Shown piece after piece: positions 34,405 through 43,890 of a stretch of DNA of 64,000 bases; within the stretch, counting starts at the first letter, position 1, and every line of letters starts with the position of its first letter. The translations under genes and the position numbers were made by a program. The notes under the pieces are model-generated. The model ran no database searches. It was not told the origin of the DNA and saw nothing but the letters and a program-made list of their open reading frames with translations. Source of the stretch: Achromobacter sp. B7 (GTDB taxonomy: Bacteria > Pseudomonadota > Gammaproteobacteria > Burkholderiales > Burkholderiaceae_B); contig NZ_CP032084.1 in the NCBI RefSeq assembly GCF_003600685.1, forward strand, positions 5,084,001 to 5,148,000, given 5' to 3'.

Positions 34405-35370
34405 ATGTCCATCACTTCCCTGCTCTTTCCGTTCATGGCCATCGTGCTGTGGGCCGGCAACGTCATTGTTTCCAAGTTGGCCGCGTCGGCAATTTCGCCC
34501 ACGGCCATCACCTTCTATCGCCTGATCCTGGCGCTGGCGCTGATGTCGCCCTTCGTGCTGCGGCCGCTGCTGCGCAACTGGGCGTCGGTGCGGCCGCACC
34601 TGGGCAAGATGGCGATCAGCGGCCTGCTGGCCATGGCGCTGTTCCAAAGCCTGTCGTACCGCGCCGCCGAAAGCACCACGGCCACCAACATGGCCATCGT
34701 GACCGCGCTGGTGCCCTTACTGACCGCCATCCTCAGCGTGATCGTGCTGGGCGAAGCGCTGACCGTCGGCATGGCCGTGGGCGGCGTGCTGTCTTTCGTG
34801 GGCCTGTTGTACCTGGTGGGCCAGGGCGACATCGCCGCCATCGCGCACAACGGCGTCCACGCGGGCGACCTGCTGATGCTGCTGGCCTCGTTGTCGTATG
34901 CGCTGTACGGCGTGCTGCTGCGCCGTTGGCGCCTGACGATTCCGGCGTGGCAGGCGGTGTACCTGCAAGCCATCGCGGCACTCGTGTTCATGCTGCCGTT
35001 CTTCGTGATGCTGCCGGCGGGCACCGCGTCGCTTGACGCCCGCACCCTGCCGCTGATCGCCTACGCCGGCATCGGGTCGTCCATCCTGTTGTCGTTTTGC
35101 TGGATCCAGGGCGTCAAGCACCTGGGCCCCAACCGTTGCAGCATCTTCATCAACCTGCTGCCGGTGCTGACCGCCGTGCTGGCCGTGGCCATGCTGGGCG
35201 AACAGATGCACGCGTATCACGTCATCGGCGGCAGCATGAGCCTGGTGGGCGTGCTGATCGCGCAGACGGTGCATCGGCCGCTGCATGCGGGCGCGGCCCC
35301 CTCAAGGCTTGCCGCGCAAGGCAGTGCGACGCGGCCGGCCGCGGCCGCCCAGGCACGTCGCGCGCGCTAG
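34405..35370 (+). CDS. DMT-superfamily (EamA) transporter
   Basis: A 321-residue inner-membrane protein with ten hydrophobic segments in two EamA repeats. The repeats are visible as TATNMAIVTALVPLLTAILS in the first half and GPNRCSIFINLLPVLTAVLA in the second. These proteins usually export amino acids, nucleosides or other metabolites. CGGAG lies about 6 bp before the ATG at 34405. The C-terminal tail (after about 295) is Ala/Arg-rich and soluble. It is divergent from the cupin-AraC regulator, the probable controller. Confidence 0.92.
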   Translation: MSITSLLFPFMAIVLWAGNVIVSKLAASAISPTAITFYRLILALALMSPFVLRPLLRNWASVRPHLGKMAISGLLAMALFQSLSYRAAESTTATNMAIVTALVPLLTAILSVIVLGEALTVGMAVGGVLSFVGLLYLVGQGDIAAIAHNGVHAGDLLMLLASLSYALYGVLLRRWRLTIPAWQAVYLQAIAALVFMLPFFVMLPAGTASLDARTLPLIAYAGIGSSILLSFCWIQGVKHLGPNRCSIFINLLPVLTAVLAVAMLGEQMHAYHVIGGSMSLVGVLIAQTVHRPLHAGAAPSRLAAQGSATRPAAAAQARRAR

Positions 35371-35444
35371 CGCTGATCATGGTCTGGCGGGTACGACGCT
35401 TGCGTGGGCGGCGCGTATCGCAAGCGCCAAGGAAGCCCATGACG

Positions 35445-36104
35445 CTACACGCCGAAGCGCGCCGACAAGCTTTCCAGTCGCGCGCTGGCCAGCGGTTCAC
35501 GGCCCGCCAGGAATGACAGCGGACCGTCCGGCTCGAAAAACCATCGCGCGGCGCCGCGACTCATTCGACCGCGCAACATACAGCGCGTGCGGATGGGGCC
35601 CGAGTCGCCGTCTTGTATCGTCCAGAGCGGCAAGCGCACCGGCACCTGCAAGCGCGACGGCGGCTGATATTGCAACGTTGCCACCCGCCGGCCATCCACC
35701 GTCATCGACGCCGTGGCGCCGTCAGCAAACCCGGGCGACGGGCCGTCAGACGACCCGGCCTGGAACACACCCATGCGTTTCGGAATTCCCCAAAGCGTTC
35801 GGCCACCGGCCGCCGCCGCGTCGTCGTCCACCCAGATAGGCCCGACGGTACATGCCGGGGCCACGATGCCAAACGATTGCACCGCCACGGCAAAAAGCAG
35901 CTCGTTATAGGCCAGCGTGCCACCCGGTTCATAGCGAGCCCACACCGTCGCGCACAAGGCCTGACGGCCCAGAGACACGAGCCGCGCGCCGTTGGCCGCC
36001 GCCACGGGCAGCGCATCCAGCGGCACGCGCCAGACGCTGATCATCGCCGAGCCCCGCAAGGACCACGGCGCGCGGGGAAACGGTGTTGCGGCTGGTGTAG
36101 ACAT
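35445..36104 (-). CDS. Acetoacetate-decarboxylase-family protein
   Basis: A 219-residue member of the ADC fold. The region around the Schiff-base lysine reads LWGIPKRMGVFQ, with the lysine kept but the usual second lysine replaced by arginine. NELLFAVAVQSFG and VGPIWVDDDAAAAGGR match the beta-barrel core. ADC-like proteins decarboxylate acetoacetate or act as aldolase-dehydratases on larger substrates. The ATG at 36104 lacks a clear ribosome-binding site. The gene is isolated: it converges with the DMT gene, and 320 bp without a gene precede it. Function beyond the family is uncertain. Confidence 0.8.
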   Translation of the reverse strand: MSTPAATPFPRAPWSLRGSAMISVWRVPLDALPVAAANGARLVSLGRQALCATVWARYEPGGTLAYNELLFAVAVQSFGIVAPACTVGPIWVDDDAAAAGGRTLWGIPKRMGVFQAGSSDGPSPGFADGATASMTVDGRRVATLQYQPPSRLQVPVRLPLWTIQDGDSGPIRTRCMLRGRMSRGAARWFFEPDGPLSFLAGREPLASARLESLSARFGV

Positions 36105-36424
36105 GGGCGTTGCTCTCGGGTGTAACGGACGCAGGCCTGAGCCGGGCAGCGGCACGTCGCATGGCAGGGATTTGCCGGTGCAAGGCGCTTGCAGCAAGCC
36201 GTGTGCCGGGCAATGCGCGGCGCGGGCGTCGGCCGGCCACGGCCCCGGCTACGCCTACCGTGGTGCGTCCCCGCAGTGCTGTCCAGCGCCCTGGCGTTGT
36301 TGACGGCCGCACCAGAGCGGGCAGCATCAGTAGGGGCAGCGGGTGATTGAAGGGAAGGTGTGGACGATCAAGGTGCCAGAGGGCGATCACCACGGCATCG
36401 CAGTCGCCCCTGCATGGCACGCCC
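36105..36424. other. 320-bp gap without a supported gene
   Basis: Open readings here are arginine-rich shadow frames without ribosome-binding sites. The region upstream of the ADC-like gene presumably holds its promoter, but I see no convincing -35/-10 pair, palindrome or terminator. Confidence 0.5.
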
Positions 36425-36604
36425 TCACGACGGCGCATCCACCTCATTCTTTTCCTTCTCCTTCTTCTCCTTTTTTTCTCCATCGTAGTGAGACTTGATG
36501 GCGAGAAACATGCCCGTGCCCAACACCAGCAGCTTGAACGTACCGAAGACTACAGGGACCCAAAAGTTCATCATTTCCTCAAAACGCTGCTTCAGCAGCC
36601 TCAT
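36425..36604 (-). CDS. Small membrane protein with Lys/Glu-rich tail, 59 residues
   Basis: A short gene not longer than 180 bp. The 59-residue product begins MRLLKQRFEEMMNFWVPVVF, has one membrane segment (about 14-36, through FKLLVLGTGMFLAI), then a highly charged tail GEKKEKKEKEKNEVDAPS. The long polypyrimidine tract on the + strand (about 36445-36479) is the antisense of that tail. GAGGAA precedes the internal pair of Met codons (11-12), so translation might begin there. The reading is in a region of lower GC than its neighbours. It follows a 42-codon reading by 3 bp. No known family recognised. Confidence 0.6.
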   Translation of the reverse strand: MRLLKQRFEEMMNFWVPVVFGTFKLLVLGTGMFLAIKSHYDGEKKEKKEKEKNEVDAPS

Positions 36605-36607
36605 GTA

Positions 36608-36736
36608 CTACTCGTGCCAGGCAAGTCGATCGGCAAAGCGTGCGACATCCGCGACGCGGATCATGATACGTGCGCCGGACGACCCATGCACTTTCAGAAT
36701 TATCCCGTGATCCTGATCTACCGATCTGCACCGCAT
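36608..36736 (-). CDS. Possible 42-residue ORF upstream of the small membrane protein
   Basis: A short reading, MRCRSVDQDHGIILKVHGSS and on to RIMIRVADVARFADRLAWHE, ending 3 bp before the small membrane protein start. Composition is protein-like (mixed hydrophobic and charged, no Arg/Pro bias), but the ribosome-binding site is poor and codon usage is less GC-rich than in neighbouring genes. It could instead be the 3' end of a decayed gene, since the reading stays open upstream into the amidase 3' end. Confidence 0.3.
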   Translation of the reverse strand: MRCRSVDQDHGIILKVHGSSGARIMIRVADVARFADRLAWHE

Positions 36737-36854
36737 GAAAACGCTGCCAACTGCACCGGTTTTCGCGGCCGGCCCCGCTTGGCGGGCGTGTCGCGCATGA
36801 TCGCCACGAACGCGTCGATGGATGGGTTGGGGTTGTCGGGGTGCCGGACGGCGG

Positions 36855-38258
36855 CTAGGCCACCGCTTGAACAAAATCCCGCGCCGCGCGCAGCAGCCGC
36901 GCTTCGCTGCCCGCCGCGCCCAGCAGCTCCAGGCCAACCGGAATGCCGCTCGGCGTGAAGCCGATGGGCAGGCTCAGGGCAGGCAAGCCGGTAACCGAAG
37001 CCAGCAGGCCGTTGCCGCCGGTCTGTGCTTCGCCCAGTTGCACCGGCCCGCCCCGCACGCTGGGATAGGCCAGCATATCGAAGTCGCCGGACGCCATGGC
37101 TGCGAGGGCCTCGGCGCGAATTGCGGCGGCACGGGCCAACGTTGCCTGACGGGCGCTGCCGTCCGGATCCTGCATCGCATTGCGTTCGCGCAAGACCGTC
37201 ATGACTTCCGGATGCGGGTAGGCGCCGTCCAGGATGTCGCCCAGGCTGCGCACCGGCACGTCGGCGTCACGCAGGCACTGCGCTAATGCGTCACGAAATT
37301 CGTAGCCGGTGACGTTGGCGGCGGAAAGGCGCGCGTCGTCGATGGCCAGCGGCGCCTGCCGCACCGACGCACCGGCCGCCTGCCAGCGCGCCAATGCCGC
37401 CTGCACGTGCGCGGAGACTTCCCGCTGCGCCGCACCGGCGCCGAACAAGGCATTGACGGTGCCGATGCGCCAGTTGCTACGCTTCGGTTGCGACGCCGCA
37501 TCGCCGTCGTCGCCACCCGCCATGACCGACCAAAGAATCTCCAGGTCATCCACACAGCGCGCCATGGGGCCTACCGTGTCCAGCGTGGGCGACAGGGGCA
37601 CCACGCCGGCCGTGCTGCATCGCCCTGCCGTGGGCCGCAACCCCAGCACCTGGTTGAACGCCGCTGGGATGCGGATGGAGCCGCTGGTGTCGCTGCCGAT
37701 GGCGGCCGCCGCAAAGCTGGATGCCACGGCCACCGCGCTGCCGCCGCTGGACCCGCCCGGTACGCGCGTGGCGTGATACGCGTTGCGCGTGCGGCCGGAC
37801 ATCGACGACACGTTGGTGATGCCGCAGGCCAGTTCGTGCAAGGTCGTTTTGCCCAGCACGATTGCGCCTGCCTCGCGCAAGCGCCGCACCACGTCGGCGT
37901 CCTGCCGGGGCAGCCGCCGCGCCAAGGCGCGCGAGCCGGCGGTGGCCGGCATGCCGATGGCGTCGATGTTGTCTTTGAACAGCAGCGGCACGCCGTGCAG
38001 CGGGCCGCGCACCGCGCCCGCGCGGCGCTCGGCATCGCGCAAGGCGGCCTCAGCGGCCGCCTGGGAATTCAAGCCGATCAGCGCGTTAAGCGCCGGCCCC
38101 GCCTGGTCGTACGCCGCAATGCGCGCCTGATACGCGCGCACCAGGTCGACGGCCGTCAAGCGCCCCGCCGCCATCGCCGCCTGCAATGCGGCGATGGCTT
38201 GCCCGAATACCGCGTCATCGTCAGGCAGCGGCCCGGCCAGCAATTGCGGCGTGTTCAT
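36855..38258 (-). CDS. Amidase-signature-family amidase (first)
   Basis: A 467-residue amidase. The Ser-cisSer-Lys triad is complete: Lys95 in PLLFKDNID, cis-Ser around 170-171 in PGGSSGGSA, and nucleophile Ser194 in GSDTSGSIRIP. The ATG at 38258 overlaps the stop of the upstream ATPase gene by 4 bp. It is the last gene of the seven-gene M81/Dpp operon, so it probably hydrolyses an amide bond of the imported compound or a product of the M81 enzyme. No signal peptide; it is cytoplasmic. The exact substrate is unknown. Confidence 0.93.
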   Translation of the reverse strand: MNTPQLLAGPLPDDDAVFGQAIAALQAAMAAGRLTAVDLVRAYQARIAAYDQAGPALNALIGLNSQAAAEAALRDAERRAGAVRGPLHGVPLLFKDNIDAIGMPATAGSRALARRLPRQDADVVRRLREAGAIVLGKTTLHELACGITNVSSMSGRTRNAYHATRVPGGSSGGSAVAVASSFAAAAIGSDTSGSIRIPAAFNQVLGLRPTAGRCSTAGVVPLSPTLDTVGPMARCVDDLEILWSVMAGGDDGDAASQPKRSNWRIGTVNALFGAGAAQREVSAHVQAALARWQAAGASVRQAPLAIDDARLSAANVTGYEFRDALAQCLRDADVPVRSLGDILDGAYPHPEVMTVLRERNAMQDPDGSARQATLARAAAIRAEALAAMASGDFDMLAYPSVRGGPVQLGEAQTGGNGLLASVTGLPALSLPIGFTPSGIPVGLELLGAAGSEARLLRAARDFVQAVA

Positions 38259-39268
38259 CGAAAATGGCACGCCACCCACTGCTGGCCGGTGGCGGAAGCC
38301 ACGGGCCGTTCCGTCAGCGCGGGCTGTGTCTCGCGGCAGATGGGCTGCGCCAGCGGGCAGCGCGTGTGAAAGCGGCAGCCGCTGGGCGGGTTCGCGGGGC
38401 TGGGCGGATCGCCTTGCAACAGCTTGCGCTGCGCGGGCTTGTGCGGATTGGGCACCGGCACGGCCGACAGCAGGATCTCGGTGTACGGATGCCGGGGCTG
38501 CGAGAACAAGGTGTCGCGGTCGGCCACTTCAACGATGCGGCCCAGGTACATCACCGCCACGCGATGGCTGATGTGACGCACCACCGCCAGGTCATGCGCC
38601 ACGAACAGATAGGCGATGCCCATCTCTTGTTGCAGGTCCATCAGCAGATTGATGACCTGCGCCTGCACCGAGACGTCCAGCGCGGACACGGGCTCGTCGC
38701 AGACGATCAGCTTGGGCCGCAGCGCCAACGCGCGCGCAATGCCCAGGCGCTGGCGTTGCCCGCCCGAGAACTCGTGCGGAAATTTCTTCATGGCTTCGGG
38801 ACGCAGGCCGACCTTGTCGAACAGCCACGCCAGCTCGTCCACGCGCGCGCGGCCGCCCGACATCGGGTAGTTGCGCAGCGGCTCGCCCACGATATCGCCC
38901 GCCGTCATGCGCGGGTTCAAGGACGCATAGGGGTCCTGGAAGATGATCTGCATATCGCGACGCCGGTTGCGCATCTGCTCCGGCGTCAGCGCCAGGATCT
39001 CTTCGCCTTCCAGTTTGACGGAGCCGGACGTGGGCTGGATCAACCGCAACACCGACTTGCCGGTGGTGGTCTTGCCGCAGCCCGACTCGCCCACCAGCGC
39101 CAGCGTTTCGCCACGGGCCACGCTGAACGACACGCCGTCTACCGCCTGCACGACTTTACGGCGCGGCGTGAACCAGCCGCCCGCGCCGGGGTAGTGCATC
39201 TTCAGGTCGCGCACGTCTAGCAACGGCGCCGTCGATGCAACCACCGGCGGCTGAGGATGGGCGCTCAT
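38255..39268 (-). CDS. Peptide ABC transporter ATP-binding protein (DppF-like)
   Basis: A 337-residue ATPase. Walker A GESGCGKT (60-67), Q-loop [12 protein letters not shown], signature [16 protein letters not shown], and Walker [13 protein letters not shown] are all intact. The C-terminal oligopeptide-transporter region has the cysteine cluster [14 protein letters not shown]. It forms a heterodimer with the DppD-like protein. It overlaps that gene's stop by 4 bp upstream and the amidase start downstream. It powers import of peptides or similar compounds through the two permeases. Confidence 0.95.
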   Translation of the reverse strand: MSAHPQPPVVASTAPLLDVRDLKMHYPGAGGWFTPRRKVVQAVDGVSFSVARGETLALVGESGCGKTTTGKSVLRLIQPTSGSVKLEGEEILALTPEQMRNRRRDMQIIFQDPYASLNPRMTAGDIVGEPLRNYPMSGGRARVDELAWLFDKVGLRPEAMKKFPHEFSGGQRQRLGIARALALRPKLIVCDEPVSALDVSVQAQVINLLMDLQQEMGIAYLFVAHDLAVVRHISHRVAVMYLGRIVEVADRDTLFSQPRHPYTEILLSAVPVPNPHKPAQRKLLQGDPPSPANPPSGCRFHTRCPLAQPICRETQPALTERPVASATGQQWVACHFR

Positions 39269-40338
39269 GCTTGAACTCCGGTCAGGGTGGCGCCGGGCGC
39301 CACGGAAGTCGCGGCCAGCAGGCCGGGTTGCGCCGCCACGCGCGCCACTTCATGGCACGCCACCACATGGTCGACGCCATGCGTGGATAGCTCGGGCGCT
39401 TCAACGTGGCAACGCGGCGTGGCGTACGTGCAGCGCGGTGCAAAGCGACAGCCATTGCCCAGTTCGCTGGGCGCGGGCACCATGCCGGGAATTTCGGCCA
39501 GGCGTTGCGTCGAGGCGTTCATGGACGGCATCGACCCCATCAGCGCGCGGGTGTACGGATGCAAGGGGCGGTCGAACAGTTCGGTGACCGGCGCTTCCTC
39601 GACCTTGCGGCCGGCGTACATCACCGCCACGCGGTCGCAGCATTCCGCCACCACGCCCAGGTCGTGCGTGATCAACACGATGCCCATGCCCAGCGTCTTT
39701 TGCAGGTTGCGCAACAGGTCCACAATCTGCGCCTGGATCGTCACATCCAGCGCGGTGGTGGGCTCGTCGGCAATCAGCACTTCGGGGTTGCAGGCCAGCG
39801 CCAGCGCGATCATCACGCGCTGACGCATGCCGCCGGATAGTTGATACGGGTACTCGTGCACGCGGCGTTCGGGCTCGGCAATCTGCACCAGGCGCAACAT
39901 CTCTTCGGCACGGCGGTACGCGTCGCGGCGGTTCAGCTTCTGATGCACCATGACCGTCTCGGCAATCTGCCGGCCCACGGTCAGCACCGGGTTCAGCGAC
40001 GTCATCGGTTCTTGAAAAATCATCGAAATCCGGTTGCCGCGGATCTGGCGCATCTGCTTTTCCGTGAGGCTGAGCAGGTCGGTGCCGCGATAGCGGATCT
40101 GGCCGCCGGCAAAGCGCCCGGGTGGCGTCGGCACCAGGCGCAGGATAGACAGCGCCGTCACGCTCTTGCCGCAGCCGGATTCACCGACCACGCCCAGCGT
40201 GCGCCCGGCGCGCACCTGATACGACACGCCATCGACCGACCGGACGGTGCCCGAGACGGTGTCGAAGTAGGTGCGCAGGTTGTCGACTTCAAGCAGCACG
40301 TCGCCAGGGGCAACGGCGTTGGCGGGGGATAGGGCCAT
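39265..40338 (-). CDS. Peptide ABC transporter ATP-binding protein (DppD-like)
   Basis: A 357-residue ATPase. Walker A GESGCGKS (52-59), Q-loop [12 protein letters not shown], signature [17 protein letters not shown] and Walker [13 protein letters not shown] are present. The C-terminus has [14 protein letters not shown], which in this family can hold an iron-sulfur cluster. Order in the operon is binding protein, two permeases, this ATPase, then its partner, as in dpp/opp systems. It begins 9 bp after the DppC-like stop and overlaps the partner gene by 4 bp. Confidence 0.95.
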   Translation of the reverse strand: MALSPANAVAPGDVLLEVDNLRTYFDTVSGTVRSVDGVSYQVRAGRTLGVVGESGCGKSVTALSILRLVPTPPGRFAGGQIRYRGTDLLSLTEKQMRQIRGNRISMIFQEPMTSLNPVLTVGRQIAETVMVHQKLNRRDAYRRAEEMLRLVQIAEPERRVHEYPYQLSGGMRQRVMIALALACNPEVLIADEPTTALDVTIQAQIVDLLRNLQKTLGMGIVLITHDLGVVAECCDRVAVMYAGRKVEEAPVTELFDRPLHPYTRALMGSMPSMNASTQRLAEIPGMVPAPSELGNGCRFAPRCTYATPRCHVEAPELSTHGVDHVVACHEVARVAAQPGLLAATSVAPGATLTGVQA

Positions 40339-40347
40339 GGCGTCCTC

Positions 40348-41259
40348 CTAGCGTTGGTTGGTCAGGCGCGGGTCCAGCGCATCGCGCAGCCCGTCGCCCA
40401 TCAGGTTGATGGCCAGCACGGTGATGGCCAGCAGAATGCCGGGGTAAAGAATGGTGTAGAAAGCCACGGCCACGTAGTTGCGCGCGTCGGCCATCATGTT
40501 GCCCCAGCTGGGCACCTGGGCCGGCACGCCGACGCCCAGGAACGACAGCACGGCTTCCGTCAGCACGGCGGTAGCGGCGATGAAGGTTGCCTGCACCACC
40601 AGCGGCGTCACCATGTTGGGCAGCACATGCCGGCGCAGGATGACGGGCAGGCGCGTGCCGATGGCATGCGCCGCCTCGACGTACAGTTGCTCGCGCAAGG
40701 TCAAGGCCAGCGAGCGCACCAGCCGCACCACGCGCGGCACCTGCGGAATCGCGATGGCGATGATGACCGTGGTCAGGCTGGCGCGGATGACGGCCATCAG
40801 CGCAATGGCCAGCAGGATGTCGGGAATGGCCATCATGCCGTCCATGATGCGCATGATGATGGCGTCGGCCCAGCGCACGAAGCCGGCCAGCAGGCCCAGC
40901 ACCACGCCGATCACGCTGGCCACCAGCGCCACCACGATGGCCACGACCAGCGACACGCGCCCGCCCCAGACCACGCGGCTGAACACGTCGCGGCCCATCG
41001 CGTCGGTGCCGAAGTAATGCTGGGCCGAAGGCGGCTTCAGGCGCTGCAAGGGGTTGATGGTGATGGGGTTGTGCGTGGCGATCCACGGCGCGGCAATCGA
41101 CAGGCCCGCCACGATCAGCAGCAGCACCAGGCCGATGATCAGCGTGGGATGCTTGCGCACCCAGCGCCAGCGCCGGCCGCTGGCCGTCAGGGCCTCGTGC
41201 AGCAGGATGGGCGCAGCGGGCGCGGTGGGCACGTTGGGGGAAATCAAATTTTCTGACAT
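40348..41259 (-). CDS. Peptide ABC transporter permease (DppC-like)
   Basis: A 303-residue inner-membrane permease with six membrane segments and the extended cytoplasmic N-terminus typical of DppC/OppC. The EAA loop reads VEAAHAIGTRLPVILRRHVL. HYFGTDAMGRDVFSRVVWGG is the usual DppC hallmark before the transmembrane core. It pairs with the DppB-like permease encoded 19 bp upstream. Length and architecture match the family. Confidence 0.95.
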   Translation of the reverse strand: MSENLISPNVPTAPAAPILLHEALTASGRRWRWVRKHPTLIIGLVLLLIVAGLSIAAPWIATHNPITINPLQRLKPPSAQHYFGTDAMGRDVFSRVVWGGRVSLVVAIVVALVASVIGVVLGLLAGFVRWADAIIMRIMDGMMAIPDILLAIALMAVIRASLTTVIIAIAIPQVPRVVRLVRSLALTLREQLYVEAAHAIGTRLPVILRRHVLPNMVTPLVVQATFIAATAVLTEAVLSFLGVGVPAQVPSWGNMMADARNYVAVAFYTILYPGILLAITVLAINLMGDGLRDALDPRLTNQR

Positions 41260-41278
41260 GGTTCTTTCCCGCGACGGC

Positions 41279-42214
41279 TCAATAACGGATACGCGGATCG
41301 AACAGCCGGTAGCTGAGGTCGATCAACAGATTGATCAGCACGTAGGCGCCCGCCGAAATCAGCAGCACGCTCTGGATGACCGGGTAGTCATGGTGCTGGA
41401 CGGCGTCGATCACCAGCCGGCCGATGCCCGGAATGGCGAACACGGTCTCGGTGACGACCACTCCGCCGATCAGCAAGGCGATGCCCACGCCCACCGTGGT
41501 GGCGATGGGAATGGCGGCGTTGCGCAACGCATGTTCCAGCACCGGCAACACCGCCAGGCCCTTGGCGCGCGCCGTGCGGATGTAGTCTTCGTGCAGCACT
41601 TCGACAACGGTGGCCCGCGTCATCCGCGTGATCAGCGCGATGTACACCAGCGCCAGGTTGATACACGGCAAGGTCAGGTTGCGCAGCCATGGCCCCACGC
41701 CGCTGGACAGGCTGACATAGCCCTGCACCGGCAGCCATTGCAGCTTGACCGCAAAGCCGTAGATCAGCAGATAGCCCACCAGGAACACCGGCAACGAAAA
41801 CGCCAGCACCGAAAACAGCATGACCAGGCGATCGATCCAGGTGCCGGCGCGATATGCCGCCAACACGCCCAGCGGCACCGCCACCAGGATCGATACCAGC
41901 ATGGTGATGGCGGCGATCGACAAGGTGGGCTCCACCCGCTGCGACAGCAACTGCGTCACGGGCACTTGCGTGAAGATCGACGTGCCCAGGTCGCCTTGCA
42001 TCAGCTTGGCGGCCCACAGGCCGAACTGCCGCCACAAGGGCTCGTCCAGGCCCAGCGCCGTATGCAGCTTGGCGATGTCCTCGGCCGTGGCGAAGTCCCC
42101 GGCGATCAACGCCGCCGGGTCGCCGGGCGACAGGTGGATCAGCAGGAACACGATCACTGCCACCACCGCCATGACGGGCACGATGGCAAGCACGCGCCGA
42201 ATGATGTAACCCAT
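41279..42214 (-). CDS. Peptide ABC transporter permease (DppB-like)
   Basis: A 311-residue inner-membrane permease with six membrane segments. The N-terminus MGYIIRRVLAIVPVMAVVAV and the early LSPGDPAALIAGDFAT are typical of DppB/GsiC. The EAA loop reads YIRTARAKGLAVLPVLEHAL. It follows the binding-protein gene by 35 bp and precedes the DppC-like gene by 19 bp. Together they form the membrane pore of the importer. Confidence 0.95.
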   Translation of the reverse strand: MGYIIRRVLAIVPVMAVVAVIVFLLIHLSPGDPAALIAGDFATAEDIAKLHTALGLDEPLWRQFGLWAAKLMQGDLGTSIFTQVPVTQLLSQRVEPTLSIAAITMLVSILVAVPLGVLAAYRAGTWIDRLVMLFSVLAFSLPVFLVGYLLIYGFAVKLQWLPVQGYVSLSSGVGPWLRNLTLPCINLALVYIALITRMTRATVVEVLHEDYIRTARAKGLAVLPVLEHALRNAAIPIATTVGVGIALLIGGVVVTETVFAIPGIGRLVIDAVQHHDYPVIQSVLLISAGAYVLINLLIDLSYRLFDPRIRY

Positions 42215-42249
42215 AGTTGTCTCGCGTATCGGTAACGGCGGGCGCTGGA

Positions 42250-43833
42250 TTACTTGTCCAGCACCCAGAGGTTCGGCAGGCTCCAGATCTTGTCCGTGTT
42301 CTTCAGGCTGTTATGCGCGGCAAACGCCCGCGAATACTGGCCGATGGAAATGGCGGGAAAGACCTCGTAGGCGCGCTCCTGGAACAGATCGAGCACGCGC
42401 TTGCGCTCGTCCGAACTGGTGGCGGCAATCCACTGTTCGCGCAGTTCGTCCAGCTTCTTGTCGCACGGCCAGCCCGGCAGGCTGTTGCCGCACACGGCGC
42501 CCAGATACGTATTGCTGATGGGCGAGTCCACGTTGAACTCGGACGCGGCCGACAGGAAGATGTTCCAGCCGCCCTTGTCCAGCGTTTCCTTGCGCGCACG
42601 GCGTGCGGTCAGCGTGGCCCAATCCATCGACTGGATGTCCAGATTGACACCGATGTCCTGCAAGGCCTGGATGGCAACCAGCGTTGCGGAATTCAGATAG
42701 GCCAGGTCGGTCGGCAACAGGATGACCAGTTTTTCGCCCTTGTAGCCGGCTTCGGCCAACAGCTTCTTGGCCAGCGCCGGGTCCGGCTTGGCGTAAGGCG
42801 CGGCGCCCGCCGTGCTGTCGTTGGGACCGCCGCAGATGAAGACCGTGGCGCAGTACTTCATGCGCAGGTCGTCCGGGTAGCCCATGGCAGCCGTGAACTT
42901 GTCCTGATCCACCAGATGCGCCACCGCCTGACGCGCCTTCGGGTTATCAAACGGCGGCATCGACTGGTTCAGGATGATGTAGCCCTGCGCGCGTTCCAGC
43001 ACGCCGATCTTGACGTTCTTGTTGGCGCGCAGCGCGTCGATGTAGTCGGCGGGCGCTTGCTCGATCATGTCGACTTCGCCGTTGGTCAGCGCGGCGGTGG
43101 CGCTGTTGGAGTCCGGCAGCACACGCCATTCCACGCGCGGAATATGCGGCGTCTTGTCGCCCGCCAGGCCGTCGGCCGCCATCTTCGGACCCAGGTAGTG
43201 CGGGTTCTTTTCGAACACGATCTTGCTGCCCGGCACCCATTCATCGCGCTTGAACACGTAAGGGCCGGAGCCCACGACTTCGGTCAGCGGCTTGGTTGCC
43301 GGCTGCGACGCCAGCCGCTTGGGCAGGATGAAGGCGGGGTAGCTGGACACCTTGGCCAATCCGTCCAGCACCAGGTCAAACGGCTGGTTCAGCGTCAGCT
43401 TGAAGCGGCTGGCGTCCAGCGCTTCCCACTTGCCGCCAGCGCGTGTGATGGCTTGACCGATGTTGTCGCGCGCGGACCAGCGTTGCAGCGATGCAATCAC
43501 ATCGTCCGTCGTCACGGGCTGGCCGTCGCTGAATTTCAGGCCGGGCAAGAGCGTGAACGTCCACGTCTTCTTGTCGTCGCTGGCCTCGTATTTTTCGACC
43601 ATCTGCGGCTGCGGCTTGCTGTGTGTGTCCATCGCAAACAGCGTGTCGTACACCATGTAGCCGAAGTTGCGCGTGATGTAGGCGGTGGTGAAGGTCGGGT
43701 CCAGCACCTTCAGGTCGGCGTGCGGCACAATACGCAGGGTCTTGGCCGGCTGCGCGCTTGCGGGCACGGCGCCCAGGGTGCAGGCCAGGCCCAGCGTGGC
43801 GGTCGAGATCAGGCAAAGCAGGCGGTTTTTCAT
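42250..43833 (-). CDS. Peptide/solute ABC transporter periplasmic binding protein (DppA-like)
   Basis: A 527-residue binding protein of the SBP_bac_5 family. The signal peptide ends near VPASAQ (about residue 28). Typical segments are DPTFTTAYITRNFGYMVYDT and GLKFSDGQPVTTDDVIASLQ. A disulfide-forming pair could exist in CGNSLPGWPC. It gives the system its specificity, which could be di/oligopeptides, opines or modified amino acids; the flanking M81 peptidase and amidase favour a peptide-like or amide ligand. It follows the M81 gene by 57 bp, with a GCCGGC inverted repeat at 43869-43888 in the gap. Confidence 0.94.
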   Translation of the reverse strand: MKNRLLCLISTATLGLACTLGAVPASAQPAKTLRIVPHADLKVLDPTFTTAYITRNFGYMVYDTLFAMDTHSKPQPQMVEKYEASDDKKTWTFTLLPGLKFSDGQPVTTDDVIASLQRWSARDNIGQAITRAGGKWEALDASRFKLTLNQPFDLVLDGLAKVSSYPAFILPKRLASQPATKPLTEVVGSGPYVFKRDEWVPGSKIVFEKNPHYLGPKMAADGLAGDKTPHIPRVEWRVLPDSNSATAALTNGEVDMIEQAPADYIDALRANKNVKIGVLERAQGYIILNQSMPPFDNPKARQAVAHLVDQDKFTAAMGYPDDLRMKYCATVFICGGPNDSTAGAAPYAKPDPALAKKLLAEAGYKGEKLVILLPTDLAYLNSATLVAIQALQDIGVNLDIQSMDWATLTARRARKETLDKGGWNIFLSAASEFNVDSPISNTYLGAVCGNSLPGWPCDKKLDELREQWIAATSSDERKRVLDLFQERAYEVFPAISIGQYSRAFAAHNSLKNTDKIWSLPNLWVLDK

Positions 43834-43890
43834 CGCACTAGGTTCCCGTCAAATAAGTGGATTCGCCGGCGGCCATGCGCCGGCAGGATC

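Noticed and set aside
36445..36480. Arg-rich reading from the polypyrimidine tract
   Set aside because: It is an alternative frame of the Lys/Glu tail of the 59-residue protein; poly-Arg product and no ribosome-binding site.
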